6,874 nucleotides of DNA from Anaerolineae bacterium (GCA_027022125.1 JALVZI010000530.1:1-6874); one strand, 5' to 3'; counted from the stretch's first letter, positions 1 to 6,261 are shown. Numbers and translations are program-made. The notes: generated from the letters alone by a model not told the origin.

Positions 1-654
1 GTCCTCAAACCGCACGCGCGGGGCTTCAGCCGCATCGGATTTCCCGCCGTGCTGGGGCTGAAAAACCATCCGCTGGTTTTGGCGGATTTGGAATCGGCGC
101 TGGGGAAAACGGTTTTTGAAATCAGCACCCTGCCGCCATCCGTGCCGGGGCGACGGCTTTTTGAGGCATTGAAAGCGAATCTGCTGGCACACGGCGGCGA
201 ATTTCTGCTCGGCATAAAAGTGGTGGATGGCGAAATTTCCGGCGGGCGGGTGCAGTCCATCCGCACCGAAAGCGCCAGCCGGTTGCTCACCCACCGCGCC
301 GACAATTTCGTGCTGGCGACGGGGGGCATTTTCGGCGGCGGGTTAAACACCGCGCTCGACGGCTCGGCGCGCGAGCTGATTTTCGGCTTGCCCGTGGCGG
401 CTTCCACCGACCGCCATCAATGGTTCACCGACCGATTCATCGGCGAGCGCACCACCGGGCAACCCGTCAACCGTTTCGGCGTGCGGGTCAACGCGCGGCT
501 CAACCCCGTGCGGGAAGACGGCTCGGTGATTGCGGAAAACCTGTTCATCACCGGCGCTCAACTCGCCGGCTTCAGTTGGACGGACGGTCGCACCGGCGGC
601 GGGGTCGCGCTGGCGAGTGCAGTTTCGGCGGTAGAAAGCATAATTTCGCCTTGA
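1..654 (+). CDS. glpB: Anaerobic glycerol-3-phosphate dehydrogenase subunit B (5' end outside window)
   Basis: The frame is open from the first base, so the first part of the gene lies upstream. The visible piece is 217 residues, roughly the C-terminal half of a GlpB of about 420 residues. GlpB is the flavoprotein subunit that works with GlpA and the iron-sulfur subunit GlpC to oxidise sn-glycerol-3-phosphate to dihydroxyacetone phosphate and deliver electrons to menaquinone at the membrane. In the fragment I see a TLPPSVPGRRLFEAL segment (about residues 44-57) resembling the LPPS-PG-RL motif of GlpB, a FVLATGGIFGGGL strand-turn of flavin-binding type (about 103-115), and a C-terminal ENLFITGAQLAGF...GGGVALASA block (about 179-207) typical of the flavin-binding C-terminus of this family. 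A glpC-like gene follows on the same strand, but about 1 kb away with an unrelated gene between, instead of directly adjacent as is usual. The subunit assignment rests on motif recall and on that neighbour. Confidence 0.86.
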   Translation, partial: VLKPHARGFSRIGFPAVLGLKNHPLVLADLESALGKTVFEISTLPPSVPGRRLFEALKANLLAHGGEFLLGIKVVDGEISGGRVQSIRTESASRLLTHRADNFVLATGGIFGGGLNTALDGSARELIFGLPVAASTDRHQWFTDRFIGERTTGQPVNRFGVRVNARLNPVREDGSVIAENLFITGAQLAGFSWTDGRTGGGVALASAVSAVESIISP

Positions 655-677
655 ACTGAAGTTCAGGCTCACAACTC

Positions 678-698
678 AAGCCGACTTGAAGTCGGCTT
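678..698 (+). other. Perfect 9-bp stem-loop after glpB
   Basis: Arms AAGCCGACT (678-686) and AGTCGGCTT (690-698) pair perfectly around a 3-nt TGA loop, 24 nt after the glpB stop. A small second palindrome (TGAACT/AGTTCA, 652-665) overlaps the stop codon. No T-run follows, so a rho-independent terminator is not well supported. It could be a weak processing or termination hairpin, or another dispersed repeat. Confidence 0.4.
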
Positions 699-725
699 CG
701 GCTTTCAGGATGGAGACGAGAAGGC

Positions 726-1532
726 ATGTTCAAGAATACAGCCGTGATGCATCAGATATTTGAAAGCGCAAAAAAATACCTACTTTCGTTTGATGCAGTA
801 ACGGAAAAAATGTTGGATTTGCAATTAAATGAATGGAAACAAGCAAAGCCTGCTACCCTGAATGAACTTTTTCGCGCTATGATAGCCCACGCACAAAATC
901 GACAAGGGATGCCCAACAGCATTGGTGATATTAACAATTTACAAAACATATTGTTTGATTTTAACCCAAACGCCGTGTTTGCAAATTATGCTTCTTGGGA
1001 AATTTTGTTTGATGCGATAATGCAGAGTAGTTATACTCCTCCGGGCAGAATGCAAAAAGATAATCCCAGAAATTATTGGGTTATTTTTTGCAAATCAATT
1101 CTATCTATATCAGAATTTCTGTTGAGTTTTGAGACAATTGAAAATTTTGATACTTTCGTTCAAGGTTTTTACACCAATGAATACTCTCGGTTAGCCTTAC
1201 CGTTATTACTAGAAAAAGAAATCTTTGGCTATGGTTTCGCGCTAGCATGTGATTTTTTGAAAGATAATGGATACCCAGAATTCATCAAACCGGATACTCA
1301 TATCATTGATATTGCCAACGGAACAGGTATAACCCATTCAAATGACCAATATCGAGTTTTTAAAGACATAATTGTTTATTGTCGTGCCATAGACAAACTT
1401 CCATACGAAGTTGACAAATTGTTCTGGCTGGTCGGAAGTGGAGATTTTTATCTTTCTGATACAAAAGTCAACACCTCAAAAACAACTTTTATCACCGAAT
1501 TTATTGAAACTTACGGGACAATTGAAAATTAA
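726..1532 (+). CDS. Hypothetical protein, possible HhH-GPD-like fold, AT-rich
   Basis: The product is 268 residues. I do not recognise a named family with confidence. The ATG at 726 has a GGAG at 712-715, a 10-nt spacing; a second ATG at 747 is possible. The segment EIFGYGFALACDFLKDNGYPEFIKPDTHIIDI (about residues 165-196) resembles the helix-hairpin-helix glycine turn followed by the P-D-[TV]-H aspartate motif of HhH-GPD DNA glycosylases. On that reading Asp190 would be the catalytic aspartate. The lysine that bifunctional glycosylase/lyases carry in the hairpin is absent (FGYGFA). A later LFWLVGSGDFYL motif (about 232-243) looks conserved in character but is unexplained. There is no signal peptide or clear membrane segment, so it is probably cytosolic. 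The gene is clearly AT-rich, with many AAA, TTT and ATT codons, unlike glpB and glpC on either side. This suggests acquisition by transfer, perhaps as part of a restriction or defence cargo. That the gene is real is likely; its function is speculative. Confidence 0.8.
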   Translation: MFKNTAVMHQIFESAKKYLLSFDAVTEKMLDLQLNEWKQAKPATLNELFRAMIAHAQNRQGMPNSIGDINNLQNILFDFNPNAVFANYASWEILFDAIMQSSYTPPGRMQKDNPRNYWVIFCKSILSISEFLLSFETIENFDTFVQGFYTNEYSRLALPLLLEKEIFGYGFALACDFLKDNGYPEFIKPDTHIIDIANGTGITHSNDQYRVFKDIIVYCRAIDKLPYEVDKLFWLVGSGDFYLSDTKVNTSKTTFITEFIETYGTIEN

Positions 1533-1564
1533 CATTACAACGAAAACAAACAAGTCTCACACAA

Positions 1565-1646
1565 ATGTCATACCGGAATTTCCCGCAGGGAAATATCCGG
1601 TATCCACAGCCAAAATAATGGATTCCCGCTTCCGCGGGAATGACAT
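1565..1646. repeat. 82-bp palindromic MITE/REP-like element ("PRKRESI"-type)
   Basis: The ends are a perfect 7-bp inverted repeat, ATGTCAT (1565-1571) and ATGACAT (1640-1646). Inside are two hairpins. The first, 1571-1603, pairs TACCGGAATTTCCC with GGGAAATATCCGGTA, with one bulged base. The second, 1623-1640, pairs TTCCCGC with GCGGGAA around TTCC. Read on the minus strand it gives the translations CDVIPAEAGIHYF and MSFPRKRESI, peptides familiar from a widespread dispersed repeat often mis-annotated as protein. It lies between the AT-rich gene and glpC. It may be a nonautonomous element or a mobile transcript-stabilising hairpin. Confidence 0.75.
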
Positions 1647-1653
1647 CGCAACT

Positions 1654-1709
1654 CTGCAACTTTGGACTTGAAACATTGGACACCAAACTTGAAACCTGAA
1701 ACAAACAAC
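1654..1709 (+). repeat. 7-bp tandem array (eight degenerate heptads ending in AC)
   Basis: Read in steps of seven, 1654-1709 divides into CTGCAAC, TTTGGAC, TTGAAAC, ATTGGAC, ACCAAAC, TTGAAAC, CTGAAAC, AAACAAC. Every unit ends in AC and most fit the pattern NTKRRAC. The array follows the palindromic element with only 7 nt between and runs into the apparent 5' end of glpC, where it supplies all in-frame TTG start candidates. Heptameric short tandemly repeated repetitive (STRR) sequences are known from cyanobacteria; whether this belongs to that kind is an inference. Confidence 0.7.
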
Positions 1710-2963
1710 TCCGAACCCGATACCCTCACCCTCTCCATTTGGGAGCAGGTGCAATTTACCGCCGATGCGTGCATCAAATGCAACATTTGCACCTCGATGT
1801 GCCCGGTGCATAATGTAACCGACCTTTTTCCGGGACCGAAATTCGTCGGTCCGCAGGCACAGCGATTGCGCAACCCGCACGATATTTCGGTGGATTACAG
1901 TCTCGATTATTGCAGTGGCTGCGGCGTGTGCACGATGGTTTGCCCGCACGGCGTGAAAGTGATGGAGATGAACGCCAAAGGGCGCGCTAAACTTTACGAG
2001 CGCGAGCGCATCCCCCTGCGAAACCGCCTGCTGGGGCGCAGCGAACTGCTGGGCAAACTCGGCAGCCCCGTGGCGCCGATTGCCAACGCGCTGTTCAGTA
2101 ACCGGCTCATCCGCCTTGCCACAGAATGGGTCATCGGCATTCACCGCGACGCGCCCATGCCGATGTTCTCTTTCGAGACCTTTCGCGGCTGGTTCAACGG
2201 AGTGCATCTGCGGCGCAACCGCAAAAAAACTTTCAAAAAGCAGGTGGTCTATTTTCACGGGTGCAGCACCAATTATTATGAACCGCGCATCGGAAAGGCG
2301 GCGGTGGCAATTTTGGAGCACAACGGTTTCGAGGTGCTGATTCCGCCGCAGGTGTGCTGCGGATTGCCCATGCTCTCCAACGCGGAATTCGATGCCGCCC
2401 GCCGCAATGCCGATTTCAACCTGACATCTCTTTCGGAATATGCCCGGCGCGGCATCCCGATTGTCGGCACGTCCACCAGTTGCACCCTCACCCTCAAATC
2501 GGATTATCGCCATATTTTGGACATCAACACGCCGGAAGCGGCGCAAGTCGCCGCCGCCACGTATGACATTTCGGAATTTCTGCTGGAGTTGGCGGAAAAA
2601 GGCGAACTCCGCACCGATTTTCAGCCGATGGACATCACGCTGCCGTACCATTCGCCGTGTCAGTTGAAAGCGCACAATATCGGTTTCCCCGCCATCGAAC
2701 TGATGAAATTGATTCCCGGGGTAAAAGTCGACCATATTCAGGCGGAATGCTGCGGTATCGCCGGCACGTATGGCTATAAAAAAGAGAAATTCGATATTGC
2801 ATTTGAGGTGGGCAAACCGGTTTTCGACCATATCATCGAATCGGGGTCGGAAATTGCCGTGTGCGACAGCGAAACCTGCCGCTGGCAGATTGAGCATCAC
2901 ACCGGCGCAACGCTGGTGCATCCCATCGAAATTTTGGCGCAGGCTTATGGGCTGACGCCGTGA
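1662..2963 (+). CDS. glpC: Anaerobic glycerol-3-phosphate dehydrogenase subunit C (iron-sulfur, CCG domains)
   Basis: The product is up to 433 residues; E. coli GlpC is about 396. It is the iron-sulfur subunit that anchors GlpAB to the membrane and passes electrons to quinone. Two ferredoxin-type 4Fe-4S motifs are visible: C37-x2-C40-x2-C43-x3-C47-P and C84-x2-C87-x2-C90-x3-C94-P. Two CCG (heterodisulfide-reductase-like) domains follow: C201...C232-C233-G...C274, where only one cysteine remains of the usual closing CxxC, and HSPC333...C363-C364-G...C401/C406. The end, CDSETCRWQIEHHTGATLVHPIEILAQAYG, closely resembles the GlpC C-terminus. The start is uncertain. No ATG precedes the first cluster, and the first 16 or so residues are translated from a heptad repeat. 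TTG at 1662, 1668 or 1689, or GTG at 1749 with GGGAG three bases upstream, are all possible. Homology probably begins near SIWEQVQFTADACIKC (residues 25-40). The last base before the stop belongs to a second heptad array. Confidence 0.9.
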   Translation: MDLKHWTPNLKPETNNSEPDTLTLSIWEQVQFTADACIKCNICTSMCPVHNVTDLFPGPKFVGPQAQRLRNPHDISVDYSLDYCSGCGVCTMVCPHGVKVMEMNAKGRAKLYERERIPLRNRLLGRSELLGKLGSPVAPIANALFSNRLIRLATEWVIGIHRDAPMPMFSFETFRGWFNGVHLRRNRKKTFKKQVVYFHGCSTNYYEPRIGKAAVAILEHNGFEVLIPPQVCCGLPMLSNAEFDAARRNADFNLTSLSEYARRGIPIVGTSTSCTLTLKSDYRHILDINTPEAAQVAAATYDISEFLLELAEKGELRTDFQPMDITLPYHSPCQLKAHNIGFPAIELMKLIPGVKVDHIQAECCGIAGTYGYKKEKFDIAFEVGKPVFDHIIESGSEIAVCDSETCRWQIEHHTGATLVHPIEILAQAYGLTP

Positions 2964-3001
2964 GGCGTGAAACGTGAAACGTGAGGCGTGATGAGTGATG
3001 A
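2960..3001 (+). repeat. 7-bp tandem array GTGANNN overlapping the glpC stop
   Basis: Six consecutive heptads are visible: GTGAGGC, GTGAAAC, GTGAAAC, GTGAGGC, GTGATGA, GTGATGA. All share GTGA at positions 1-4. The glpC TGA stop (2961-2963) lies inside the first unit, so the array begins at the very end of the gene. A reverse-oriented partner array lies at 3304-3338, just before the next gene. Confidence 0.75.
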
Positions 3002-3025
3002 CTTTAAGTTTGGAATAAGGTTTTC

Positions 3026-3124
3026 AGTCCACAGATTCACATTATTATGCCCTGTGGGTACAGATGGACACAGATTTTTATTTTTTCTGTGAAAATCTGT
3101 GTTATCTGTGTCCATCTGTGGACT
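3026..3124. repeat. Inverted-repeat element of the ACACAGAT type, copy 1
   Basis: A perfect 16-bp inverted repeat, ACAGATGGACACAGAT (3060-3075) and its complement (3104-3119), surrounds a T-rich loop that itself contains GATTTTTATTTTTTCTGTGAA. An outer 9-bp pair, AGTCCACAG (3026-3034) and CTGTGGACT (3116-3124), bounds the element. The words ACACAGAT and ATCTGTGT recur within it. It would form a long cruciform or RNA hairpin between glpC and the peptidase gene. No reading frame of interest lies within it. Confidence 0.72.
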
Positions 3125-3149
3125 ATTTAATCTATGTCTGAGCAGTTAC

Positions 3150-3245
3150 AATAGGACACAGATTGTACGGATGGCACGGATTTTCGCTGATTTTTCTGTT
3201 TTTATCCGTGTAAATCCGCTCAATCTGCGTCATCCGTGTTCTATT
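3150..3245. repeat. Inverted-repeat element of the ACACGGAT type, copy 2
   Basis: The ends AATAGGACACAGAT (from 3150) and, on the other strand, AATAGAACACGGAT (from 3245) form an imperfect terminal inverted repeat with two mismatches. Inside, ACGGAT occurs on the plus strand at about 3167 and 3176, and the reverse complement ATCCG recurs at about 3204, 3214 and 3232. Its composition is like the element at 3026-3124, so both probably belong to one degenerate family. With the two heptad arrays around them they account for most of the roughly 400-bp gap between glpC and the peptidase gene; I see no gene, promoter or RNA in that gap. Confidence 0.62.
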
Positions 3246-3303
3246 TTTGGCTCGGCGGCGCAAAACGTTTATCCGGTACGAACACTGCCGGTCGCCCAAA
3301 CCA

Positions 3304-3338
3304 TCACGCATCACGTTTCACTCATCACATTTCATCAT
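3304..3338 (-). repeat. 7-bp tandem array, reverse-oriented GTGANNN
   Basis: On the plus strand the units are TCACGCA, TCACGTT, TCACTCA, TCACATT, TCATCAT; on the minus strand they read as NNN followed by GTGA (or ATGA in the last unit). Unit length and core match the array at 2960-3001, in opposite orientation. It ends 21 nt before the start codon of the peptidase gene. Confidence 0.65.
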
Positions 3339-3359
3339 TCAGAAAAAAGAGAGAATACC

Positions 3360-4580
3360 ATGCAAACACAACTTCAAAACTACCTCACCCCGAAACTCCC
3401 CGAATATCTCGATTTGCTGAAACGGATGGTGGACATCAACAGTTTCACCGACAATCCGGCGGGGGTGAACGCGGTGGGCGAATTGACCGCGCAGGCTTTC
3501 GCGCCGCTCCGGTTCACCGCCGAGACAATTCAGGCGGAAAATCCGAATTTCGGCAAACATCTGGTGCTCACCCGCGCAGGCAAATCGGGGCGAAAAATCG
3601 GGTTGGTGGGACATCTCGATACGGTTTTTTCGCCGGAGGAGGAAATCGAGCATAATTTCCACTGGCGACCGGAAGGCAATCGCATTTACGGACCGGGCAC
3701 GGTAGACATGAAAGGTGGCAATGTGCTGATTCTGATGGCGCTGGACGCGCTGCGCACGGTTGCCCCCGCCGAATTTGAGGACATCACCTGGGTGGTGCTG
3801 TTCAACGCCGCCGAAGAACGGTTGTCGCTCGATTTTGGCAGGCTGTGCCGCGAGCGGCTGGCGGGCGATACGCTGGCAAATCTGGTTTTTGAAGCCGGTG
3901 CACTGGCAGACAACACCTTTAAATTGGTGACGGCACGCAAAGGCAAAGCCGAATATCGCATCACGGTGACGGGACGCTCGGCGCACGCGGGCAATCACCA
4001 TCCGCACGGCGCAAACGCCATCGTGCAACTGGCAGACACCATCCGCCGGGTTGCCGCGCTGACCGATTACAGCCGCGATTTGACATACAATGTCGGCACG
4101 GTGCGCGGCGGGTCGGTGGTGAACCGTGTGCCGCATTTCGCCGAAGCGCGGGTGGAAATGCGCACTTTTGAGCCGGATATTTTCGAAGACGGCATCGCGG
4201 CGATGCTGGCGCTCGACGGACAATCCACCGTCGCCGCCGTCAGCGACGGTTATCCCTGCACGGTGAAAATCGATTTGGTGGAAAAAATGCAGCCGTGGTC
4301 GCGGAATGCGGGCAGCAACCGATTGTTCGACATTTGGACACAGGCGGCGCATCAGACGGGTATGGCGGTGGAAAAAGAAGAGCGCGGCGGGTTGAGCGAT
4401 GGCAATCACACGTGGCAAACCATCCCCACCATGGACGGGCTGGGACCCGCGGGCGCGAATGCCCACAGTTCGGAGCGCAGCGATGACGGCGCGAAAGACC
4501 AGGAATATGTGCTGCCGGGGTCGTTTGTGCCCAAAACCGTGCTGAATGTCACCGCACTGCTGAAATTGATTGGTCAATAG
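3360..4580 (+). CDS. M20 family metallopeptidase (glutamate carboxypeptidase/CPG2-like)
   Basis: The product is 406 residues, normal for the M20A group of two-zinc exopeptidases that release C-terminal amino acids from peptides or N-acyl amino acids. Metal and catalytic motifs are all in order: VGHLDTVF (zinc ligand His85, with Asp87), GPGTVDMKGG (bridging Asp116), NAAEE (catalytic Glu152, ligand Glu153), FEAG (Glu178, ligand position), and a late GPAGANAHSSE (ligand His369). The dimerisation lid domain lies between, with GRSAHAGNHHPHGANAI (residues 205-221) and NVGTVRGGSVVNRVP (244-258). Because it has Glu at the fifth ligand position and the GG-SD-N...DGLGP context, a CPG2-like carboxypeptidase is the best guess; substrate cannot be told. 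There is no signal peptide, so it is likely cytosolic. ATG 3360 is chosen because family similarity begins here and a purine-rich AGAGAGA precedes it. Upstream in-frame codons translate repeat DNA. The gene appears monocistronic. Confidence 0.9.
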   Translation: MQTQLQNYLTPKLPEYLDLLKRMVDINSFTDNPAGVNAVGELTAQAFAPLRFTAETIQAENPNFGKHLVLTRAGKSGRKIGLVGHLDTVFSPEEEIEHNFHWRPEGNRIYGPGTVDMKGGNVLILMALDALRTVAPAEFEDITWVVLFNAAEERLSLDFGRLCRERLAGDTLANLVFEAGALADNTFKLVTARKGKAEYRITVTGRSAHAGNHHPHGANAIVQLADTIRRVAALTDYSRDLTYNVGTVRGGSVVNRVPHFAEARVEMRTFEPDIFEDGIAAMLALDGQSTVAAVSDGYPCTVKIDLVEKMQPWSRNAGSNRLFDIWTQAAHQTGMAVEKEERGGLSDGNHTWQTIPTMDGLGPAGANAHSSERSDDGAKDQEYVLPGSFVPKTVLNVTALLKLIGQ

Positions 4581-4585
4581 ATTCT

Positions 4586-4636
4586 GATTTTTCACCCTTC
4601 GATATGCCCTGCGGGCTACTCAGGATGAAAAATCGG
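4586..4636. repeat. Palindromic dispersed repeat, copy A
   Basis: The outer arms 4586-4598 (GATTTTTCACCCT) and 4622-4634 (AGGATGAAAAATC) pair with a single mismatch. An inner GCCC/GGGC pair (4606-4609, 4613-4616) surrounds TGC. The 42 bases 4595-4636 match 6722-6763 at 37 positions, so this is a dispersed repeat. It begins 6 nt after the peptidase stop codon. It could fold in the transcript, but no T-run marks it as a terminator. Confidence 0.72.
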
Positions 4637-4664
4637 ATGGGGAAAACACGCCCCGTTCATTCGC

Positions 4665-4685
4665 CCATTCGCTATTCGCTACTCG
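4665..4685 (+). repeat. Short 7-bp tandem array before ctaA
   Basis: Three consecutive units, CCATTCG, CTATTCG, CTACTCG, share the pattern CYAYTCG; a degenerate fourth ATTCG lies at 4659-4663. The last G of the array is the first G of the ctaA Shine-Dalgarno sequence. Three units are short enough to arise by chance, but three other heptad arrays in this window raise the likelihood. Confidence 0.5.
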
Positions 4686-4693
4686 GAGTTCAC
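4685..4693 (+). promoter_or_regulatory. Ribosome binding site that fixes the ctaA start
   Basis: GGAG at 4685-4688 is followed by a 5-nt spacer and ATG 4694. It supports starting at MKLSTDF rather than at an in-frame ATG 90 nt upstream (4604), which lies inside a palindromic repeat. Confidence 0.6.
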
Positions 4694-5623
4694 ATGAAAC
4701 TTTCAACTGATTTCTCTACTTTTGCCAAATACGCTTGGGGAACCCTGATTTTTAACATTGCCGTGATTCTGTGGGGGGCGTATGTCCGCGCGACGGGTTC
4801 CGGCGCGGGGTGCGGCGCGCACTGGCCCACCTGTCAGGGCGAGGTTTTGCCCCGCGCACCGCAGATAGAAACGCTGGTAGAGTTGAGCCACCGCGTGACC
4901 AGCGGGCTGGCGTTTCTGCTGGTGGTGGCGATGCTTATTTGGGCATATCGCGCTTTCCCCAAAAAACACCCCGTGCGGCTGGGGGCAACCCTGTCGATGG
5001 TGCTGATGGTGACGGAAGCGCTGGTCGGTGCGGGGCTGGTGCTGTTCGAGTTGGTGGCATATAACGAATCGGTGGCGCGGGTGTATGCCGTGTCCACCCA
5101 TCTGGTGAACACGTTTTTGCTGCTGGCGGCACTGACGCTGACAGCATGGTGGGCTTCGGGGGGCAAACGCATTTCGCTCAAATCGATGCGCACCGCCGGA
5201 TGGGCGACGCTGGTCGGGATGCTGGCGGTGCTGGTGCTCGGCGTGACGGGCGCTATCACCGCGCTGGGCGACACGCTTTTCCCAGCTGGGTCGCTGGCAG
5301 AAGGCATCGCGCAGGATTTTGAACCCACCGCCCATTTTCTGATACGGCTGCGAGTATGGCATCCGGTCATCGCCATTTTTACGGGCGTGTATCTGTTGGT
5401 GCTGGCGCAATATCTGCTCGGCAACGCCGAAAATTCGGTGCGCACCGCCGCGCGGATTCTGCTGAGGGTATTTGTGGCACAGTTGGTCATCGGCGGGGTG
5501 AATTTGGTGCTGCTGGTGCCGGTATGGTCGCAAATGCTGCATCTGCTCGCCGCCGATATCGTGTGGGTCGTGCTGGTAATTTTGGGCGCGCTGATTCAAC
5601 AGTCGCCGGAGGAGGTCATATGA
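4694..5623 (+). CDS. ctaA: Heme A synthase, COX15/CtaA family
   Basis: The product is 309 residues, the usual bacterial length. It is an integral membrane enzyme that oxidises the C8 methyl group of heme O to a formyl group, giving heme A for aa3-type cytochrome oxidases. About eight membrane segments are apparent, from roughly residues 14-30, 68-85, 97-120, 130-152, 168-190, 222-241, 254-277 and 282-301. The four heme-ligand histidines occur in expected contexts: H66 (ELSHR), H136 (VSTHL), H223 (VWHP) and H283 (MLHLL). The first outer loop has RATGSGAGCGAHWPTCQGE with C40 and C47, the cysteine pair of the Bacillus-type enzyme that forms a regulatory disulfide, and E63 precedes H66 as in the family. 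The gene overlaps the next one by ATGA, so they are probably cotranscribed. No heme O synthase (ctaB) or oxidase gene lies in the window. Confidence 0.94.
   Translation: MKLSTDFSTFAKYAWGTLIFNIAVILWGAYVRATGSGAGCGAHWPTCQGEVLPRAPQIETLVELSHRVTSGLAFLLVVAMLIWAYRAFPKKHPVRLGATLSMVLMVTEALVGAGLVLFELVAYNESVARVYAVSTHLVNTFLLLAALTLTAWWASGGKRISLKSMRTAGWATLVGMLAVLVLGVTGAITALGDTLFPAGSLAEGIAQDFEPTAHFLIRLRVWHPVIAIFTGVYLLVLAQYLLGNAENSVRTAARILLRVFVAQLVIGGVNLVLLVPVWSQMLHLLAADIVWVVLVILGALIQQSPEEVI
5608..5619 (+). promoter_or_regulatory. Strong ribosome binding site inside the end of ctaA
   Basis: GGAGGAGG (5608-5615) lies in the last codons of ctaA, with a 4-nt spacer to ATG 5620. It is the strongest Shine-Dalgarno in the window, suggesting that the membrane protein is translated well and not only by coupling. 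Confidence 0.7.
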
Positions 5624-6207
5624 ACATCAAAACCCGTCCGCTGTTCATCGCCGCCGGAATCAGTTTTGGGGTGCAGTTGATTTTCACCCTGCTATCCACG
5701 CTTCCCATGCTGTTTCTCCAACTGAACCCGGCAATGCTGGAAAAATTTTTGGGGTTCGGAGATGGAATGCCCGAACCGAACGGGGCGCTCATCGGAGGTT
5801 TTATGGGGTTGGGGGTGCTGGCGTGCCTGTGCCCATTCGTGCTGGACGGTATCGCCGGGGCGGTGTATGCCGTGCTGCACAACCGCATCGAAGCCATCGA
5901 ATTGCAGGATGGCATTCTCGGCGGGGCGGCAAGTGGGGCGCTGGGACGCATCACGGCGACAGTGGTCAGTACGGGTATCAGTTTGCTGATGATGCCGCTG
6001 ATGATGAATCAAATGATGTCCGAATTTGGCTCACCGGCGGCGGGGGGATTGCCGCCGGGCGGGTTTCCCGCTGAGGTAATGGCGACGATGGTTGTCGGCA
6101 GTTTTGTGAGCGCAATTTTCGGCATTATTGTGGGCGCAATTTCCGGTGCGGTGATGGGCAGTATCGGCGGGGGCATCACGGCGGTGATACTGGAACAAAA
6201 AGGGTGA
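5620..6207 (+). CDS. Hypothetical glycine-rich membrane protein
   Basis: The product is 195 residues; I do not recognise the family. About four hydrophobic stretches are visible: residues 8-34, 56-86, 98-130 and 156-191. The second half is rich in small residues, with repeated GG/GA patterns (GGAASGALGRI at 101-111, GAISGAVMGSIGGGI at 172-186), which suggests tightly packed helices. A polar stretch HNRIEAIELQDG (87-98) probably forms a loop on one face, and a Pro/Gly-rich segment SPAAGGLPPGGFP (138-150) forms another loop. A methionine-rich run, LLMMPLMMNQMM (122-133), is notable. There are no conserved cysteine or histidine sets to suggest metal or heme binding. The start overlaps the ctaA stop (ATGA, 5620-5623) behind a strong ribosome binding site, so the two form an operon. 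A role near heme A synthase or oxidase assembly is only a guess from context. Confidence 0.85.
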   Translation: MNIKTRPLFIAAGISFGVQLIFTLLSTLPMLFLQLNPAMLEKFLGFGDGMPEPNGALIGGFMGLGVLACLCPFVLDGIAGAVYAVLHNRIEAIELQDGILGGAASGALGRITATVVSTGISLLMMPLMMNQMMSEFGSPAAGGLPPGGFPAEVMATMVVGSFVSAIFGIIVGAISGAVMGSIGGGITAVILEQKG

Positions 6208-6261
6208 ACCGAATTTCCACAAATTTCACCGGTTTTAAGATTGGTATTTTTTGCGATTTTT

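Noticed and set aside
1571..1700. Short minus-strand peptide with VIPAEAGIH or SFPRKRESI
   Set aside because: This is the translation of a dispersed palindromic repeat, a well-known source of false gene calls.
1557..2921. Long minus-strand open frame antisense to glpC
   Set aside because: It mirrors glpC codon bias, is rich in His/Arg/Gln as expected for a shadow frame, shows no family motif, and its end reads through the palindromic repeat.
2960..3338. CRISPR array in the repeat-rich gap
   Set aside because: There are no repeats of 24-40 bp with regular unique spacers; the units are 7 bp or palindromic elements.
3099..3359. N-terminal extension of the M20 protein
   Set aside because: The in-frame codons translate inverted-repeat and heptad-array DNA, and M20 similarity begins at ATG 3360.
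3339..4595. Long minus-strand open frame antisense to the M20 gene
   Set aside because: The plus frame has all zinc-ligand motifs in order; the minus frame has none and has shadow-like composition.
4604..4693. Longer ctaA start at 4604
   Set aside because: The ATG lies inside a palindromic repeat; ATG 4694 has a good GGAG and gives the normal family length.
4703..5599. Minus-strand open frames antisense to ctaA
   Set aside because: Gln/His/Arg-rich shadow translations; the plus frame has the complete CtaA histidine and cysteine pattern.
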